Shown piece by piece: positions 4,651 to 7,814 of a DNA stretch of 7,814 bases. The stretch is taken from positions 1 through 7,814 of the forward strand of contig JAITQR010000157.1 of NCBI GenBank assembly GCA_031288815.1, read 5' to 3'. Position numbers and translations under genes: made by a program. The stretch's first letter is position 1. Each line of letters begins with the position of its first letter. Source of the DNA: Treponema sp. Lineage in GTDB: Bacteria; Spirochaetota; Spirochaetia; Treponematales; Breznakiellaceae. Under the pieces are notes generated by a model. The model saw only the letters and a program-made list of their open reading frames with translations, searched no databases and was not told the DNA's origin.

Positions 4651-7600
4651 ATGCGCTTTTTTCAAAAAGGTAGCGGCGATTCATCGTTAACGAAATCGTT
4701 GCTCTTGTCGCTTATGGCGATTGCGGCCACGTTGATCGTGGGTTGTCTGAATCCGATAAATTTTGATTCGGATCAGTTACCGGTGTTCAAGGTTACCGGC
4801 GAAATCGCGATTGATAACATCAATTCAGCCGAGCTTAACTTCAGAAACCACACAAGAAGCGTCGACATAACGCGAATCGATGTCTATCAGACGAGAGAGA
4901 AAACGTCCTCTGGGGGGAGCGGGGAAAACGTACCCCCTCCGGAACCGGAGGAACGTCTTGACGCCAGGATCTCCGGATCGCCCACGGCAGGTACCCAGGA
5001 CTCGGTGCTGGTAAGGCCCACCGGCGAAAACATCACCAGCGAGATAAAAGTCCTTAAGTACAGGGTAAAAGTAAAATACGTGAAGGCCCAGGCCTTCCCG
5101 GCGGAAGAGTTGTCCGACTTGACCGACCAGCAGCTAAACGGTGAGGTGGAAGGGGTTCTGGAAGAGTTGCCCCGAGGCCGTTGCGTGATACATATTTACC
5201 GGAACGCGGACGGTGAAATAAAGATAGACATAGAAGGGCTCGACGAAGATCCAAACTACGACGATCATATATACGACAACGACTTCGTGGTAAACGTAAA
5301 GAGTCAAACAAAGGTGGATCTTTCCGGCCTGGAAGTAAATGTCAATCTGCCCCAGGAAACGACGGTAACGTTTAGCCAGGAAATACTCGACGCGGCCAAC
5401 GCGGCTTACGCCGATCTCCTGGCTTCGATAAACGGTACAAACACCACCCTGAACGGAATACTGGAGGAGATAGCGGCTCAAAGGACCTTCGCTAAGAACC
5501 ACGGTTACTTGGTGGTTATGAACTGGGCGCCGAAACCGGCGACTGTGGAGCTGGCAGCCCCCCCTTCCGTTACCCCTATATCTCGTATATTGGGCCCAAT
5601 TTCCACCGGGGACACGGATGGAATAATGCTCCCCTCTAATGCCAGCGAGTATAAGGCTCAAGTGACGGTAGAAGATCATCCGATATTTGTTAAGAACACC
5701 TTTGTGTTCAACCAGAAGGTGTCGTACCTGCATGTGTACGTGAACCAGGCCGGTACTGTGGCGGCCGATATTTCTGATTCTCCCGCTAAGCCCGCTGACG
5801 CTAAAATAGGCTACGGTAAGCTTAGGGTAAAGAACCATACTTCTTACGAGATCACGAACATCGTGTTCAAGAAAAAGATCGGCATAGGCGCTCTCGCTAC
5901 CTATGACGAAACAAAAGACTTCGTGGTGCAGAAGGTAAGTCCCGGTACCGAGTACCAGTATTCCTCGGTGTCTTCGGATAAAGTGGAAGAGGGGAATTAC
6001 GCGGTGTTCTGTACCCTGGCGGACGGAAGCGTCGTGTTCAACGGTCTTGATTTTTACCTACTGCCGGATGATGTGGCTTACCAGCAGGGGGACAACGTGT
6101 TGGAGATCAAGCCGGGACAGATACAGGCCCCCCCCGCCACGATAAGGTACACGGTTACCGCTAACGGCGGACCCCCCGCCCAGACGTCCGAGGACTCATA
6201 CACCACCACGACTCTCATGGTAGAGTTCAGCGGGAACGTATCCGCCTTTACGTTCAATAAAATCTCTATGGATGCCGCTGTGGGTGCCCCGGTTAAGATA
6301 AACGACTCCACCTACTCCATACCGGTAACGGCGGTGAAGAACGAACTGGCCAAGTTCACCCTGACCGGTATCGACATCGACTCTTCGGAACACCAGGTAC
6401 AGATTTACTTAAAAGATAGTGTGACTCCTCCCGGTTTCGTGCCGGTGACGGATGTGGTGGTGCTTAACCAGGAACGGTTTACCAAGGGTGTATCGAAGAC
6501 CATTCAGTGGAAAGTGGTGCCCGAAAACGCCACGAACACCAGCGCCACCTGGACTTTGGGCCGCGCCGACGGTAACTTGATAGCCGCTAATATACTCGGC
6601 GGGACGCCTCCCTATGGTCTGGGAGCGGACGGGAAACAGCACACGGATCCAAACGGACGCTTCATAGTGAGAAGTTCCTGGAGCCGCGATTACTGGTATG
6701 TAGCGGTCATAGTTTTCAATGGCAAAGCGGACGGTACGAGAACCCCTGGTCTATACGAGGTAGGGAAAACGGTGATAGATAGTAATGGGAATTCCTTCGC
6801 CGTTACCATACAGGCCCTTGAGTACGATGAAGATAAAGACTTCATAAAAGTCTTTAGGTTCGAATCGCCGGAAATTAGTACGCCTCCGCCTGTTCCTCCA
6901 AGCCCGCCGTCTCAGACGGCTAACGTCGTGCTGAACTATATCGGCCGCGGCGCCGGTGGGAACCACAGCTATCCGGGCGGCGAGTGGTCGGTCAACCTGA
7001 TCGAAGTCTACAAGCGGCCAACGGCCCTTTACAAATCAGTGCACGGCAACCACGCGACCAACAAGGACAACAGGATGGGGCAGGGCGCTAAGTACAACGA
7101 TGTAACCGACAAAGGCGGCGGCGTCCTGACATACGGTAACCTCCAGACCGGGAAGACCGGCGTTCACTGGCAGGCCAATCCGATGGACGAAGTAGATTAC
7201 TACTGGGGCGGGACTTCCGAAGGTTGGATAGATGGCGCCAAAAAACCGGACGGCTCTCCCTTTGACAACGCCAATCAAAATGCTCTTCAGTTTCTACCCT
7301 ATCCAGCTGTACCCGGCACCGAAAACTCGGCTATAGCGGCTGTCGACAGACTCAACATGGCGTTTGCCTACTGGGGTGACGGTCAACACTACGGTTCCCC
7401 GACGAACACCACCACGTGGGAGGGCGGTGGCGGTTACTACGACGAGTACAGGCTGAACTTCCGCGGGGAAACACGGACGGACTTTATCGGTTCTAAACGG
7501 CTGGACGGTGCTATCACTGGTCATGAAGGCCCCTTGGTCGGCGCGTTACGCGATCTGAACACCGACGGTAAACTGAACTCTACCGGGGAACAGTATACGA

Positions 7601-7806
7601 TAGCCCTTCCGACAGATCGCGGGCCCTTATGGCTTCGTTTGCGGATGGACTACAGCGACGGTACCGTTGGTTATTGGTGGAAAGCCGTGTACCTTCAGGA
7701 GTGGTTCGTCTTTGACCCAAGCCAGAATTATGCTAAAGACGCCCAGGGGAACGTCATAATAGACGTGGATCTTTACGCTACCCCGTACATGACCTACCGC
7801 AAGTAA
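4651..7806 (+). CDS. Large multidomain lipoprotein with repeated beta domains and a BIG2-like domain
   Basis: 1051 residues. Signal peptide 1-31 ends in the lipobox IVGC (Cys32), so the protein is lipid-anchored, probably on the surface or in the periplasm. Visible parts: a beta repeat unit starting at 61 (LNFRNHTRSVDITRIDVY) and again at 391 (LRVKNHTSYEITNIVF), with a degenerate copy near 285 (GYLVVMNWAPKPATVEL); a helical spacer about 246-283; an Ig-like domain about 497-589 of a type I associate with treponeme surface proteins; a BIG2-like domain about 597-655 with the hallmark PENATN (624-629) and W634; a proline-rich linker 744-755; and a Trp/Tyr/Gly-rich C-terminal region 756-1051 that I do not recognise. 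The latter holds one dockerin- or EF-hand-like calcium loop (DLNTDGKLNST, 968-978), lacking the usual acidic residue at loop position 12. Binding to a polymer or cell is plausible but unproven. The gene stands alone behind its own promoter and leader. Confidence 0.88.
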   Translation: MRFFQKGSGDSSLTKSLLLSLMAIAATLIVGCLNPINFDSDQLPVFKVTGEIAIDNINSAELNFRNHTRSVDITRIDVYQTREKTSSGGSGENVPPPEPEERLDARISGSPTAGTQDSVLVRPTGENITSEIKVLKYRVKVKYVKAQAFPAEELSDLTDQQLNGEVEGVLEELPRGRCVIHIYRNADGEIKIDIEGLDEDPNYDDHIYDNDFVVNVKSQTKVDLSGLEVNVNLPQETTVTFSQEILDAANAAYADLLASINGTNTTLNGILEEIAAQRTFAKNHGYLVVMNWAPKPATVELAAPPSVTPISRILGPISTGDTDGIMLPSNASEYKAQVTVEDHPIFVKNTFVFNQKVSYLHVYVNQAGTVAADISDSPAKPADAKIGYGKLRVKNHTSYEITNIVFKKKIGIGALATYDETKDFVVQKVSPGTEYQYSSVSSDKVEEGNYAVFCTLADGSVVFNGLDFYLLPDDVAYQQGDNVLEIKPGQIQAPPATIRYTVTANGGPPAQTSEDSYTTTTLMVEFSGNVSAFTFNKISMDAAVGAPVKINDSTYSIPVTAVKNELAKFTLTGIDIDSSEHQVQIYLKDSVTPPGFVPVTDVVVLNQERFTKGVSKTIQWKVVPENATNTSATWTLGRADGNLIAANILGGTPPYGLGADGKQHTDPNGRFIVRSSWSRDYWYVAVIVFNGKADGTRTPGLYEVGKTVIDSNGNSFAVTIQALEYDEDKDFIKVFRFESPEISTPPPVPPSPPSQTANVVLNYIGRGAGGNHSYPGGEWSVNLIEVYKRPTALYKSVHGNHATNKDNRMGQGAKYNDVTDKGGGVLTYGNLQTGKTGVHWQANPMDEVDYYWGGTSEGWIDGAKKPDGSPFDNANQNALQFLPYPAVPGTENSAIAAVDRLNMAFAYWGDGQHYGSPTNTTTWEGGGGYYDEYRLNFRGETRTDFIGSKRLDGAITGHEGPLVGALRDLNTDGKLNSTGEQYTIALPTDRGPLWLRLRMDYSDGTVGYWWKAVYLQEWFVFDPSQNYAKDAQGNVIIDVDLYATPYMTYRK

Positions 7807-7814
7807 AACTTATA

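Noticed and set aside
5134..5838. 234-codon open frame on the minus strand inside the lipoprotein gene
   Set aside because: Low-complexity Val/Tyr-rich product; the + strand frame has a signal peptide and domains across the same bases.
1..7814. CRISPR array, tRNA or rRNA genes, insertion sequences
   Set aside because: No regularly spaced identical repeats with unique spacers, no cloverleaf or rRNA sequence, and no transposase frame or terminal inverted repeats were seen; the 11-bp A-tract repeats are too short and contiguous for CRISPR.

Overview
The window looks like a piece of a GC-rich spirochaete chromosome, most likely a termite-gut Treponema relative. This is inference. It rests on the style of the large lipoprotein at the right (a treponeme-type Ig-like repeat and an N-x-[ST] beta-repeat as I remember them from such genomes), on a TolB-like tail typical of that group as remembered, and on sigma70-type promoters. 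No ribosomal or other taxonomic marker is present. All supported genes lie on the + strand.

Left part (1-865): the 3' end of an uncharacterised gene runs in from the edge and stops at 179. A perfect 8-bp hairpin follows, overlapping a promoter whose -10 box sits only 6 nt before the ATG of a FlK-type hot-dog thioesterase (263-670), so that gene is probably read from a leaderless mRNA. A strong intrinsic terminator (about 730-755) closes the unit, and two further GC-rich hairpins fill the space before the next gene.

Middle part (866-1930): a small FMN-binding lipoprotein (866-1333) carries a covalent-flavinylation motif. It is followed by a 104-codon frame that matches only the C-terminal blades of a TolB-like beta-propeller, probably a gene remnant that kept or gained a start site.

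Operon (1931-4228): a very good promoter (TTGACT, 17 bp, TATAAT) drives a tightly overlapping three-gene set: a PadR regulator, a six-helix membrane protein with a DUF1700/HAAS-like N-terminus, and an exported DUF4097 beta-solenoid with an SSG motif about every 18-21 residues. The stop/start overlaps (ATGA, then 14 nt) imply translational coupling. The likely logic is a regulator controlling a membrane protein and a periplasmic or surface partner, plausibly envelope related. No substrate can be read from the sequence.

Right part (4229-7814): about 420 bases without a normal gene hold A-tracts phased at roughly 11 bp, then a TTGACG-17-TATACT promoter, then a predicted leader of about 190 nt with repeats, hairpins and a possible 4-codon minigene. 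This leads to a 1051-residue lipoprotein (4651-7806) built from repeated beta domains, a BIG2-like domain, a proline-rich linker and a C-terminal region I do not recognise. Its codon use (more ATA and AGA) differs visibly from the genes to its left.
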